Positions 12,926-24,756 of a DNA stretch of 64,000 bases are shown one piece after another; position 1 is the first letter of the stretch; every line of letters begins with the position of its first letter. The position numbers and the translations under genes are program-made. This stretch comes from Leptoclinus maculatus (lineage: Eukaryota > Chordata > Actinopteri > Perciformes > Stichaeidae), in the NCBI GenBank assembly GCA_032191485.1, contig JAVDOI010000003.1:558001-622000 (forward strand), in the 5' to 3' direction. The notes below the pieces were generated by a model, which saw only the letters and a program-made list of their open reading frames with translations, searched no databases and was not told the DNA's origin.

Positions 12926-13334
12926 TGTCACAGTTTAGGCTTTGCCCCTGTGTTCCTGTGTCTGTGTGTGTGTATGTTTCCCCTGATTGCACTCATCCTA
13001 CTCACCTGCCCAGTCCACCCAGCTGCCTTCAATCTCCTAATCACCCCACACATATATATACTCCCCTGCTTTCCCTGTGCTGGTTGTGAGAACGTCCTTA
13101 ATTCGTCCCCCTGTCTGCTCCATGTTCCAGCATTTGCTCATGGTTTGCCTTTTTGTCACTTTGCCTTTTTGTCACTTTGCCTTTTTGTCAGTTTTTGCTC
13201 GCTCCCGGTTGGAGTTGTTTTAAGTTCCTGTTTTTTGACTGCTTGGTGCTCATTAAAGATCCCAGCATTCTACTCAACCTCGTCTCCCGTGTCTGTCTGC
13301 GCTTGAGTCTCCGATCTGCCCCTCGGACGTGACA
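12926..13334 (+). mobile_element. Solo LTR with 5-bp target duplication ATGCC
   Basis: A 409-bp unit starts TGTCACAG and ends CGTGACA, so its termini form the inverted repeat TGTCAC/GTGACA. Direct copies of ATGCC lie immediately outside both ends (12921-12925 and 13335-13339). A TATA-like ACATATATATAC (about 13048) and an ATTAAA signal (13252-13257) give + orientation. Three tandem copies of a TTTTTGTCACTTTGCC-type unit sit at about 13148-13195. No internal retroviral sequence flanks it, so it is an LTR-LTR recombination remnant. The 5-bp duplication fits Gypsy-type or some retroviral integrases. Confidence 0.85.
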
Positions 13335-13618
13335 ATGCCGCCCTCAACTCAGCTTTTTGAAGAATTTATTGCTCCATTTACCATCATCACTGATTGTGCA
13401 TCCACATGAAAAGTAGCAAATTTCTCTTTTAAGATAAGATAAACTACCAGAGGGGAAATGAGGTTGTTGCAGCGACAAAAGGAGAGTAGATAACAGATAA
13501 GAGGTTTATTTAAAAACTAATATGATAATATAATGAAAATAGAAAATAGAAAACTATACTATGCAAGAGCATATGGAGACGAAATGACTAGGTAAAGGGA
13601 AAGTGGAGTACTTAAAGT

Positions 13619-13651
13619 GACAGTAGTGTGATTTTGAATCACACTACTGTC
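13619..13651. repeat. Perfect 15-bp inverted repeat (hairpin)
   Basis: GACAGTAGTGTGATT at 13619-13633 is repeated in perfect inverse at 13637-13651 with a 3-base spacer. It abuts the 110-bp segment at 13648-13757 that recurs inverted at 23498-23610, so it probably marks the outer end of a transposon. Confidence 0.6.
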
Positions 13652-13757
13652 CTTTTTTGGAAAGCGCCTAGACATACCCTTAGTAAAACATGTGTAAAAT
13701 ATTAATTTCCTGTGGTATTGTTATCAAATATGAACTTGGACTAGGTAAGGCTTCATG
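13648..13757 (+). repeat. Element end, recurs inverted 10 kb away
   Basis: About 110 bases beginning TGTCCTTTTTTGGAAAGCGC and running to GGTAAGGCTTCAT match the reverse complement of 23498-23610 with roughly five differences. The integrase-core transposase fragment starts 140 bases further in, so this may be that element's terminal region. Confidence 0.6.
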
Positions 13758-13895
13758 CTTACAGTGATTCCGACTGTTGAGGGAAAATCGTCAGAGTGTT
13801 ACCTTTCAAGAACAGCTTTCAATGTACTTTGCCTTGGACTTTAACACAAGTCATAGAAGCAGCTCTTCATAGGTTACCCTACATTTGACATAGAA

Positions 13896-14234
13896 ATGGA
13901 TTGTGAGTACATTGAAGACTACTTTAAACGTGGCTTTACAACAGATGAAATACTTCAATTGCTTGCTGTTTCACGTGGGATTGTACTCAGCAAACGCACC
14001 CTTGAAAGGATTTTAAGCAAGAAGCAGCTCTGGCGTAGAAAGAATAAAACCGATGTGGCTGAGGTGGCAACCTTCATTGAACAGCAACTGGAAACATCTG
14101 GTCGGTGTCATGGTTTCAGATGGATGCACCAAAAGTGCCATGGGGATATTTTTATTATCAAGTCTAACTTTTCATCTTTTTTTTGCAATTTTTTTTTGCT
14201 GCTGGAAATGGGCTTCCATATAAAAGGCATATGA
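13896..14234 (+). pseudogene. N-terminal fragment of an integrase-core transposase-like protein
   Basis: The frame starts MDCEYIEDYFKRGFTTDEIL and continues through ISxRTLERIL-type helix-turn-helix text, a WRRKN motif and HGFRWMH. This matches the N-terminal DNA-binding region of a fish protein family that carries a retroviral-like integrase core further along. Here homology ends near residue 80 (about 14140) in a T-rich stretch, and the catalytic core is absent. The copy is therefore truncated and non-functional. Assignment rests on remembered family patterns, not on a search. Confidence 0.5.
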
Positions 14235-14554
14235 TTGTCTTAGAATCAAAGTGAAATGACGGCATCCTGCCGTTTTTCCATATCTTTGTCTGTTCAATTT
14301 TATTTCACACTGTGATGGTGAAGGTAAACTGTGTAATTCATCCGTGGTTCACGTGTGCCGAACCGTGAGGGGTGATCCGTACGGCTCACGGATCGACAAC
14401 GATCCGTTACACCACTGTTATTACTATTATTCACTCATGGCAACATGTTGTCTGTGTGCCGACATTAAAACTATCACAACAGGTGGACAGGAGAGGCAAC
14501 AGCCCGTAAAGTGGTTTTCCAACAAGTGATTGAGTTGAAAAAGATCGACAAATA

Positions 14555-15143
14555 ATGTCCAAGAAGAGAAAAATGGATGCAGAGGGAAGAAAATGTTGTG
14601 AAAGAGAATACATGTTTGTGCTTCAAGGAGAAAAAACGGTCTGTCTTCTGAGCTATGAGGCAGTGTCGGTGATGAAGGAATACAATTCACGTCGGCATTT
14701 TGACACCAAACACGGAGCCAACTATGCTAAATTTATCCTCCAAGAAAAACATCAAATTGTCCAAGAATTAAAAGGCAGACTGCAATCGCAGCAGAATATA
14801 TTTACAAAAGTTACAGCCAAAAATGATGCAGCAAAGTGTTTTTCAGAGGGTGCATTGAAGCAGCGCATGCTAAAGGTATGTGAGCAGGTGTGCCCCGACC
14901 AGATACAGACTTTTAAAAATGTCAGTTTGTGAAGAAACACAAACACAGACCGAGTTCATGAACGAGCAGGCAATCTAACAACACAGCTAGCTGAAGAGAC
15001 GAGCAGTTACTTGTCTTCTTCATTAGCTGTTGAGGAAAGCACAGATGGACACAGCACATCTATCAGTGTTTATAAGAGGCTGAAGGCAGACTTGACCGTC
15101 AGTGAGGAACTCTTGGATGTAGCTGCCATGCACGGGACGACGG
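14555..15143 (+). pseudogene. hAT / GTF2IRD2-like transposase fragment
   Basis: The frame MSKKRKMDAEGRK…YEAVSVMKEYN…RRHFDTKHG is the BED-type zinc-finger N-terminus of the hAT-derived GTF2IRD2-like family. After about 125 aa there is a stop near 14932. Homology resumes in other frames to the …SEELLDVAAMHGTT motif at about 15100-15143, where it switches abruptly to an unrelated repeat. The first Cys pair of the finger is degraded and the RNase-H-like catalytic domain is missing, so this is a dead, 3'-truncated copy. Confidence 0.7.
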
Positions 15144-15195
15144 TGTTGAGGCTGAAACTTCTCTTGAGAGAACAAGGCCGCTGGCTCTGCCGTGT

Positions 15196-15900
15196 TTACT
15201 TTACTGCGCAGGTGCACCCAAAAAGCAACTGGATTCGGTTTAAACTCAAAACAATGAGTTTTTGGTGGCAAATGAGTTTCCTGGCTGGGGATTAATAAAG
15301 TTTTTCTAATCTAATCTAATATTTAATGATTTGATCGAAGCTAAACAATTGTAAACTAAATCAAACTATCAATAGTATGTTCTCGAGAGCAGAGATCACA
15401 TCTCCAGCTGATTATCTGAAAAACGAAGGCATATGATGATCTGAAGAATACTCTCTAAAACATTGTCTTTTGTGTCCTGTGAAAGACGTAAATCGTCCAA
15501 AGCTGTCCCAAAACGTTGGAAACGAATGTCCGTGTCAATCAGTGATTGGTTCCAATCGAATACTGTTCCCTCCTCGCTTCGAACAGTATTCGCTCATGTG
15601 GCAAAATTTCTTCGAACTCCTCCTCTCCGCATGGTCAGTTGTCCAGGAGACCTCCTGTTTACGGCAGTCTCTGCATCTGGTTCATGTCTGTGAAATCCTC
15701 GCTCAGAATGATCCCTTTCTGACCCTCAAAAACTATTCTTCACAGCGTTTAATACCTACAGTGACTATGCTTTTATGGTTTAATACATTCAATGAGTAAA
15801 TATACTGTAACATATAATATCCTCTATAAGTAAATATATTGTGACTCTTAACATATTTGACATCTTATTATTGTGACATTATTGTGTATTCACCACTAGG
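15196..15900 (+). repeat. Dispersed repeat, second copy at 25.9-27.5 kb
   Basis: The segment begins with TTACTGCGCAGGTGCACCC, shared with 25918 onward. It continues with a common CTATCAATAGTA…CTCGAGA.CAGAGA block (15370/26000) and ends with the GTGACTAT.CTTTTATGG.TTAATACATTC block shared with 27419-27540. The copy at 26 kb is split by the DNA transposon at 26403-27395. A small 3'-tail-like GGGGATTAATAAAG(TCTAA)n sits at 15288-15320. The family was not identified; an LTR is possible. Confidence 0.45.
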
Positions 15901-16235
15901 GGTGCTATTAATCATACTAATAATGCTTTTAATACTGAAATTCTTCACAACGGGGAGGGACATTTGTAATGCAGAGAGGTGACAAAAAAAGCTTTGAACA
16001 AAGTTAATGTAATAACTTTTTATTTTCTTTAAAAATTTGATCTTTGATAGAGTAATGTGGGTTTCTTAACCCTAAATTAAAATGATTTATGTTATAATAA
16101 CAGAAATGTGCTTACATATATTTTTACATTTATAACTGCATGTACAATATTTTTACACTTGATTAACAATAATCAAATGCAGAGACAGTTATTTAACAAT
16201 ATGTTAGGGAGTAGTTACAGTTATACAGTCTTACA

Positions 16236-16309
16236 GTTACAACCGGCCCTTTGAGGGCGACCATGATGCTGATGTGGCCCAGAGTGAAAATTTGTTTGAC
16301 ACCCCTGCT
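16236..16309 (-). repeat. One end of a hAT-like non-autonomous element
   Basis: The minus strand reads CAGGGGTGTCAAACAAATTT at 16309 inward, followed by GGGCCACAT. This is the typical start of short hAT-type elements in vertebrates. The other terminus was not located. Confidence 0.35.
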
Positions 16310-17313
16310 TTAAGTTGTCTAGCATCGACACATGCATTTGCAATTACTCAACTTGTTTGCAACATTGTTGTTATCCAAATAAATGAGATGGATACTGTCC
16401 TCGGTAATTGTAATAGGGAAGGGTCAGATGAAGGGTCAGGTGGCCCTTGGCCAGCCAGGCTTTTTAATGCTGAACTTATACAAACAGATAATGACAGGAC
16501 AACATTATCGGTTATGATGACCCCTTCACAGTCTGATAGCGGCAGGTAATCTATCGCCTGAGTGGGATCAAGCAAAAGGTAAAGAAAAAGGTTTCATTTC
16601 TGGATAGGATTCTTTCCATAATGTTGTTGTTGTCAATGGTAGGAATCAGAGTCAAAGCGGAATTCTGAGGTGTGAAGAGGAATGGCACTAGTACAGTTCC
16701 TTGTTTTGAACATGAGCAGAAATCTTGCACATATGAGTTATTGAAGTCCAGGGGTTTATACATAAATTAGATCAATGCATGTATCATTCTTTTCCCCATA
16801 TGCCTTTTCCCCCAACTATCTCATTACCTTCCACAAATGTTGCTGATACTGTAGGTGCTTGTGATCAGGGTGATTACTAAAGTAAAAAAAGTTAAAGTTC
16901 CCTGAATCAATAAATGTTAAACAAAGAGTTATTATAACTGAGTTTTAAACCTGTACACAGGTGACTTATTAGTTCCTGCATACATGGGGATAAAAAGACG
17001 GTAAAAATCTATTACTAATTCGATTTTTTTTTTATAAGCAGGAGGAAGAAAGGCCAAAACTGCACCATGGATAGCCAACAGTCTGCAGGGTTTTACTCCA
17101 ACCTCAGACTCCACCCACTGATTCCATCTTATTCAAGTAAAGAGCAAGTCCTTCTGGTGAAACCAGCTGCTGAGGTCAGCTTCACTGAAAACCTTCAGAC
17201 TGTGTTTTCCATTCCATGTGGTCGGTCATCCCTGGCTAAAGGCCACTTTAGACTTTCCACATCTGTGTGGCCATGAAGCTCTGTGTGACATAATTTCACC
17301 ATCTGCCCCTCAG

Positions 17314-17393
17314 GCTACGTGCCAACAAAAGTGTGAACACTTCCGTGTATGCAGACATCCACTGTAACATTAAGAGAACAGATGATATTTCAG
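17314..17393 (+). other. Candidate host coding exon (80 nt, phase 1-1)
   Basis: A strong acceptor (CATCTGCCCCTCAG|G) and a strong donor (TTTCAG|GTGAGAG) bracket 80 bases that are open in one frame reading LRANKSVNTSVYADIHCNIK and on to TDDIS. Both splice sites are close to consensus. No partner exon could be found, and the protein family is not recognised. It may be an isolated exon of a large gene with long introns, or chance. Confidence 0.3.
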
Positions 17394-17580
17394 GTGAGAG
17401 AAATGGTTAATGAGAAAGGTTGAGACGTGAAGGAAATTTCTTACTGAACTTTTAACTTGTAGCAATAATCAATAATCAACCTTAAAGTCAATGCTTGAAT
17501 TGGGATTTGGTATGTGTGGGGCTCCATGGCTTGGGGGTCCGTGAACATTTACTGTTACTAAATGTATTTAAGCTAACAAT

Positions 17581-17927
17581 GGTGGAATTTAAGTACATTT
17601 ACTGAAGTACTGCACTTAAGTAGGTACTCAAGTATCCTACTTGTACTTCTATTTTAAGCTACTTGCAATGCAAGTCTCTCCAAACAGCAAGCTTTAGTGC
17701 CTTACACAATGACCAAGGACAGAACAAGATACAGTGCTACAATAATTATAATCCAATAAAATACATTATTCTGTATAATGGGTACTTTTACTTTTGGTAG
17801 CCAACTTTAAGTATATTTTGATGCTAATAGTTTTGTACTATTACTTGAGTAATATTTTGTATTGAGAATTTTACACTGTAGTATTACTACGTTACTTAAA
17901 TCAGGATGTGAGTACTTCGTCCACCAC
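17581..17927. repeat. MITE-like repeat with TACTTAAGTA-rich interior
   Basis: The left end GGTGGAATTTAAGTAC is mirrored at the right end by GTACTTCGTCCACC. The interior is packed with AAGTAC/GTACTT steps, a pattern common in a short palindromic teleost repeat. No target duplication was resolved. Confidence 0.4.
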
Positions 17928-18974
17928 ATTAGTAGACATTAGTTTATTGAATTAATATAAGGGTTTCCCTTCACACGCAGATTTCACAATAGTAAAATGA
18001 GTCGTTAAGCGTAAAGTAGCTTAATGATCTGTAAAAAGACGTTTGTAAAATAAAAGAATGGCACCTTGTCTTTTGGAAAAATACGAAAAGATGAATTTGT
18101 TTTCAAACCAAACATTTTGGGCTTTTTCCCCACCAAAATGACCTGGCAAAGCCGTCATGAAATCATGCAACATTTAAACAATATCTAGATGTTGGAGCAA
18201 TCCTTAAAGTTCACCTACCGTTCTTTCCCAGTCCAAAGTGTCTTCTAGTTGACATTGAGGAGATTTCACCTTTCAACGAACTGGAGCCATGTGTTGTTAT
18301 TGTGGAAGCACGAACTGTGCCACTTTGCAGAGGATCCACGAAAACTGAAATATAGAGTCAGCGTGCTCTCAGTAAAAGAGTTGTTAACATAATTGTTTCT
18401 TCAATTATTATGTTGATGCAGCACTTTCCCCCAGGAAACAGTCCTTATTAATTCAATACCTCAGGCTGTTCGGAGCGGTTTGATTCTACAGGCCCCTGAA
18501 ATGATCGATACATATTCCTTCAGGGCGACTTTGCTTCTGCATCTTGCACACGTTGGAACAGCAGGCTGTTTTTACTGTTCAGCAGCAATCATTTTTAAAA
18601 TACGCTTTCAAGTACCAAAAACAGCCTTTGCAAAAACACTAATTTGCTACTTGTTGTAACATGTACACTTTAAAACACTGTTGTGCAGTTACAATGAGCC
18701 ATCACAGCTTTAAATCCATCCATGGTGGAGGCTTTTACAACTAATAAATAGAAACGGCAATGTTTCATGTCCTGATCAATCCATCGTTTGGCCATATATA
18801 TTATGGCTTTTGTTTTTTTCGCTCCTATTTGTCATGAGTTGAAATAAAACATCCAAGACTTTTTCTACGCACATAAAAGACAAAAATGTTGGTGACAAAT
18901 TTGTTAAAATCCATATTGTAGAGAACTCCTTTTCTAAAATAACCCATCTACCTGACAGGTGTGGCATATCAAGA

Positions 18975-19063
18975 TGCTGATTTTGGCCTTCTGTGGAATT
19001 TAAGTTTAAAGCGCTCCTAGTGCTGGATATTATGTGTCAGTGTGTTTACTTGTAGGAGTTTTA
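18975..19063 (-). repeat. Fragment of the repeat seen at 7108-7190
   Basis: The reverse complement of this stretch (CTACAAGTAAACACACTGAC…ATAATATCCAGCACTAGGAG) closely matches 7108-7190. It is one of several scattered pieces of the same family. Confidence 0.45.
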
Positions 19064-19832
19064 ACCAAGGAGTGTGGTTGAGTGTGAGGGGGTTGAGGAA
19101 TGTGTATGAAGGCAAATCACTGTCAAAATCCGAGAGCACAAATGAGATCCATGCACGCGCAAATCAAACAGCCGCGCACGTATTTTACTTTGGCGAGCGC
19201 TTTTACATCACTCCGCGAGCAAAATTCCCTCTCGCGAAACTTTAACCTGCTCGCTCGCGAGTCTTTTACCTGCTCGCTCACGAGCAGTTTTTCTTTTTGA
19301 CAGTAAGTAGGCGGACCCAGTCATTGTATCTCTACATCTAATTGGTTACAATCCTCGTTTTTGGATTAGACCGGTGTTGGGAACGTAAAGGAGCGTGTTT
19401 GAGTTATCAGTATCTAAGAAACTAAATTATTGACATCAATAGAATTATTAATGTCAGTAACAATTATTAATGATTATTAATAATAACGGTGCACCACCCT
19501 GCGGACAGGGACCAATAACCAAACGATAAAACTAAGTCTCATAATTAGCGTTCACTCACAATGTCAATAGTCTGAGTACTATTACATTTGGAGTAAAAGT
19601 GAAGGTTTAAGTTTGAGCACAGGCCACTACATCCAGCTATTATTACACACATATGCACCAGTAATCACAAAAGACTGCTCTTTAAAATATAACAGAGTTT
19701 ATTACATCCGAATAATAAATGATCAAATCAAATAATATCAAAACCAACACTATCATACAATTATATGTCTAATACCTAAAGTCAAATGAACAAACGTGGA
19801 GTGCGGATCTATGTGTGTGTATGTACATGTAT

Positions 19833-19837
<5 letters not shown>

Positions 19838-19899
<62 letters not shown>
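19838..19899 (+). repeat. (GT)n microsatellite inside the LTR
   Basis: About 31 uninterrupted GT steps. The copy at 53480-53514 is much shorter, so the array expanded after the two LTRs separated. Confidence 0.95.
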
Positions 19900-19900
<1 letters not shown>

Positions 19901-20108
19901 AGGAGGAGGGAACTACTCGGACAGTGGTGGGGTTAATCTAAAAAGGGGCCGGGCCCTGTTGGTCAACAACCAAGATGGCGGGGACGTGGCTACGTAGGTA
20001 ACCACGTGGATCTACGCACAATGTGGGTTGGGACAATCGATTACGTAACCAGTGTCTGAGATGGTCAATGAAAATCAGTGAATCTAACTATGTGTGTGCG
20101 TGTTCGTA

Positions 20109-20120
20109 GGAAGAGAGAGG

Positions 20121-20160
<40 letters not shown>
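20109..20160 (+). repeat. (GA)n purine tract
   Basis: A GAGAGA run with a few A interruptions inside the long solo LTR. Confidence 0.85.
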
Positions 20161-21032
20161 ACCGAGCTCTGAGCACGATACTACAGCGCCGCTGTAAGAT
20201 GTGAGAACAGCTGATTCATCACGTAACTCTCGGCGGTCGGGTTCTGAGCCGGCCAGCCCAGTAGTAGTTACGGTTCTGAATCCTACTCGCGGAGCCGATT
20301 TAATAAGGTGATAGAATCACAATCTCCGAATCTACTAGCAGTGAGGATCTAATCACAGTTACAGCAGGAAATACACAGGATAACGGGACTCGCGGTCCGC
20401 GATGCTTGCGCAATAAACACGTTATAAACGCTACGGTAACTTAACTAAACAAGATAAAGGAAATAACACACAACTGATCTACTCTAAGCCCAGATACCAA
20501 GATAACTCTTACTATTCAGTGCTTCTTTCGAGATTGATCTTCCGAGGGTTAACTCGAGCGTAACGCAGGGGGTCCGGCTCAAGCGCTGAAGGGCTTGAGG
20601 GAAGAGGGAAGGGAATTTGGCGTCCTTCCGCCGGCAATGTGTACACTTAAAGGTGGAGGAATTGGTCGTAGAAGTTATCAATTCACTCGCAACAGGATCC
20701 AAAAATATAAACTATAAAACACAGTCTGTTGGACCAGCAACTCTGACTAGTGACCTATACAGGATTTGATGAGGCAAGCGCTTCCTGGGTCTCCTTGCAC
20801 CAGCGCGAGGCCGGACGGAAAAGATAGATTTGGGAGTCGCGTCTGCTTTTGAAGGCAGGTAGTGAACCAGTGGGGGGTCTCTTGCTGGCCAATGAGGGGC
20901 CAGCATTCAGTTTTGGCTGGAGTTAGGGGCGGTGTGGTCATGACTCCTGGCCTCGTGGCCTTCTCAGCCCCCCCCCAGACCAGCCTTTGTCCGAAGAAAC
21001 ATGGATGCCTCTTTGAGCAAACCCAACACCGG

Positions 21033-23497
21033 ATATCACTCTGACTATGTTGTCAGAAATAGTTCAGAGTGCCTCATAAATGTCTCTCCTCAAGATAAAA
21101 CTGCTAATATTTGTTGAAACCTTGTGCTAAACCTGTAAGGACATTTTTTTCTTCTTTTGGAAAGAAATGTTTTTTTCATTGTGGCAACAAATATTCAAAG
21201 TCCAGGTTGTGCTGCAAAAAATGAAAATTGTGTATATATATATATATATATATAAAACGTGATGCAGTAGTTAGGCAGCATTCACATATCCTTCCAGCTC
21301 AGCTGACTTCAATTATTAACAAGAACCTGTGAAATTGTTAAATTATTCCTAATATCAAATTGACTGCAACTCAATTAATTTTCAAATACTTCGGGGGTTT
21401 ATTTACTCATAGGATGTGTGAAAATAACACGGTGCAATTGGCAGTTACTTCGGCTCACTCTGACTTTTACTTGGAATTAAATCGATAGCCTGTTTAAAAG
21501 CTTTATGTGGCCAATAAGAAAATGTGGGCTATAAACTGAGCTTTCAGATTGTCCCTGCAGATTTGACTTTCTCACCCAGCCTGGGTTTTTTCATGGTTGT
21601 TCATTAGGTATTTGCTGGGGCATGAAATGTAATCCTTTCTAAACTGAACACAAAGCTGTGTAAATAAACCTTGATTCAATACCCCCCCTCCCTCCCTGAG
21701 CCCTCATGCCCTGCTATGGAAAACACATTTATTAACTCAGGCTTCTAATGGAACTGAGCAGAAAACTAAACCGCTGATCCAAAACTTCCCTCCTTTAAAG
21801 ACCATTTCAGATAAAGGGAAATTGTATTGCACATAATTAAAGTACACACAGCTCTTCTATCAGTGCTTCACTCTTTGTATAAGAGGAGGGGGTGGGATGG
21901 GGGTGGAAGGTCCCTTCCATCAAAGCTCAACAGAACATATTAAGCACAACAGCACAAAATGTGTTCTGGAAATTTGGATATTTCTTGAACATGTTGCTCT
22001 GATTGTGGCGGCTAACTAAGAACCCGAAAACGGAGTAAACCCTTGACAAGTTGAAGTAAATAGGGGCAGCGGTTACAGTTACTTTACTACCGTCTCATGC
22101 AGCGTGCATGAACAAGAATGAGACAGTAGTGGAGGATGAGTTTTTACTTGTCAGGTTTTAGTGAAGATGCATGTGTTTGGATAAATGAGACTTTGATTAT
22201 ACTGCACCGGTCGTGTGAGACGTGGATTTTAATGTGTCATGGAACATGCTCAAAGAACAAGGTAAACATTACCGGAGGTATACTGGTGGTGAAGATCTGA
22301 ATTGGCCGCCTTTAAGAAGCCGGCATTCTCCATCGCTGCAAGACGATTGTGATTGGTTTAAAGAAATACAAACAAGCCAGAAGTTTTTTTCCCTCCCCTA
22401 CGAGAATGATGATGTGTGGGGCCAGACCTTTGTTTGACGCTGACACAGTGCTGTGGAGATAGGTCTAGCCGTGCAAATCTAGCTGCATATCCACTACATC
22501 ATTGCAAGCATGTCAGCAAACTAAGAATAGCATTTCTCAAATCTCAAAATTGTACTGCTTTTATCTGAATTGAATTCATAAGAATATGTTCACAATTGTA
22601 ATGGATTTGATTGGACTCCATATACACAGTAAGTATGGTGTAAGTAACCCAATTCGTGTTTGGCAATCAATCTGTTGCCTTTGTTTAATGTTTTTCCTGT
22701 ATTAAGTCAAAATGCTTTTATTCTGAAGGCGGCTCTCCGAGTTAAAAGCTGAGGGGGGAGAATGATGGCCTCTTCACAGGGGCCAAACATTCAGCAAGTG
22801 TTGCTTGGAAGTAAGCTATTAGTCCATTTGTAATATCTCCATTTGACCATCCTGTACTTAAGGTTACAGTTACTTTATTTCTCATCCTATACAAAGCCTT
22901 TACTAATAGGACAACCACTAGAGAGGACAATACACTTCTGATTTATTGTTGCTGTCAGAGATGTAAGTTGTCACCTTTTCATTTTTTTAAATTGAAAATA
23001 AGGCATCCATGTAAATTATTTCTATGTGAATTTGTTTATATTCTGCTGTGTAAAATGTGTCAATTTTCTAAGTTTGCATACTTGTATTAACATTATTGAT
23101 AACTTTTTAACTTTTCATCATTTTATTAATGTGATGAGGACAATTTTGGAGAAGATGTGCCTGCAGGGGAGGGTGAGTCCCTTGCAGGCAAAAAAGGGCC
23201 AAGAAAGAGAAAGAAAGGATGAGCTGATGGAGCTCATTAAAGAAGATATGAGGAGGCAGGGAGAGGATGGACAGGCTCTTTTCATTACTGGAGAGATTCG
23301 TCGATAGATGAATGTAAATTAAATCAAATAGTTTTTTGTTAAATACATCATTGCAAGTGCTACTGGCATTGAGTAATAGAAGTTTGAACACACTGAAGTA
23401 GAAGGTTTTTATTTCCGCCTGAATATTTTTTTGCAAACAGATGTCTGCAGATGACTATAGCTGGAACTTATTAGCTGGAAAACACAATGGGACCACA
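21033..23497. other. Intergenic; (TA)n at 21232-21254, no gene
   Basis: It holds a TA microsatellite and, at about 22310-22470, a stretch resembling a common short fish repeat (GATTGGTTTAAAGAAATAC…). One open frame near 23120-23307 ends in a charged helix (ERKDELMELIKEDMRRQ) but has no recognisable domain. Confidence 0.4.
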
Positions 23498-23610
23498 GAA
23501 TGAAGCCTTACCTAGTCCAAGTTCATATTTGATAACAATACCACAGAAAATTAATATTTTACACATGTTTTTCTCAGGGTATGTCTAGGCGTTTTCCAAA
23601 AAAGGACATT
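23498..23610 (-). repeat. Inverted partner of the 13648-13757 segment
   Basis: This is the reverse complement of the segment at 13648-13757 with about five differences. Orientation is opposite, and intervening sequence is full of other elements, so the two are more likely separate insertions than ends of one 10-kb element. Confidence 0.6.
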
Positions 23611-23888
23611 TGGAGACCCATGGTAACCATGGTCACATACCTTGGCTAAAAAGGCCTAACCCACTCCTGATCTGAATCTACACCTATTATGTGAAAATGA
23701 AGAAATAACAGTTAGTCATTTACAAAACTAGACAAAACTTTTCCATCTTTTCTGCATTCTACTTTTTTTACAGCTCGCTGCCTCACATGTCAGCAGTAAC
23801 ACCTAAAGACACACTCACACATAGTGAAACAAAGGGGTAATAAAACTTCACACACACAAACACCTCCCTCCCCCCAACAGGTCAGCAG

Positions 23889-24115
23889 ACTCAGGCCTCG
23901 TCCACACTACTCCGTTTCCATATTAAAACGCATATGTTTTGCTACGTTTACACTGAGCATCCACATTACGCCGGCGTTTTCGAGCACCGAAAACGGAGGA
24001 GTTTGAAAGCGCTCTCGAGGACGGATAAGTTGCGTATTCGTGTGGACGGTCGAAAATGGATAAGTTTGGAAACGATGACGCCCGCGTTCGCTACTTGATT
24101 GGTTCTTAGCAGTCA
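23889..24115 (+). repeat. Terminal part of a hAT-like MITE family (left)
   Basis: The text GGCCTCGTCCACACTACTCC…CGGCGTTTTCG…GTGTGGACGG is typical of a short vertebrate/fish element built of AAAACG/CGTTTT steps. A matching opposite end, ending GTGTGGATGTAGCCTC, lies at 28275-28376, so both may belong to one large composite insertion. Confidence 0.4.
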
Positions 24116-24756
24116 TGACGTGTCCTTCCCTGATTCGTCACACTCCTACCACGTGACCGTTTCCCGGAAATCATAAACAACAACATTGATTACCGATCGA
24201 CTACCAGGTTAATTTAACATGGACAACTGATTACAGGCGTTGCTGACCTTGTTGTTTTTACTAGCAGCTGTTCAGTTAAAGTCTGCATTATTATCGAGGA
24301 AGCAGCTGTTATTGGAGCGATTAGCGAGCGGCGTGACCAGCGGCGTCATCAGCCCTACGTAGCGGACGGCTGAAGTCGCGGTTAGCGGCTTTAGGGAGGG
24401 TGATGGACACAAAACGGAGGACTTTCCTGTCTTTATTAAGGCTTATTTAACTAGCTTAGGGCCCCACATCTGCCGGAGCGAGCCTTTGTCGGTTGTTTGG
24501 AGCATTGGGGAATCGTTGGTGGAGATTAGCCTGGATGAAGCAGTTTGGGGAAAGGTTGAGGGTCCACTGTAGACCCCCAAGAAGCCCTCCTAAGGAAGCA
24601 AGGCTGCCTGCCCGTTGCGCAGGTCGTTGGAGCAGTGGCGAGTGTAGATTTGGTAGGCGTGGTGGAGACTAGGGTTAAACTTGACTGGATGAGACGTGAA
24701 TTCTGAGTGTCGCAGGAAGCAAGTAGGAACATGGATTCTAGGGTGCGTGCCCGATT

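Larger units (their letters stand above)
19375..21028. mobile_element. Long solo LTR (1,654 bp) with 4-bp duplication CCGG
   Basis: The unit starts TGTTGGGAACG and ends AACCCAACA, giving TGTTGGG/CCCAACA terminal inverted repeats. CCGG flanks it on both sides (19371-19374 and 21029-21032). A shorter relative sits at 53069-53896 with its own, different 4-bp duplication, which proves independent insertions of one family. The first 300 and last 200 bases of the two copies align closely, and the middle (GA-rich tract, CpG-rich stretch and 20200-20860) is missing from the second. A 4-bp duplication with TG…CA ends fits a class I (gamma/epsilon-type) endogenous retrovirus. No coding sequence remains. 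Confidence 0.85.

Noticed and set aside
19815..19997. 60-aa frame rich in Cys-Val
   Set aside because: It is the translation of the (GT)n microsatellite.
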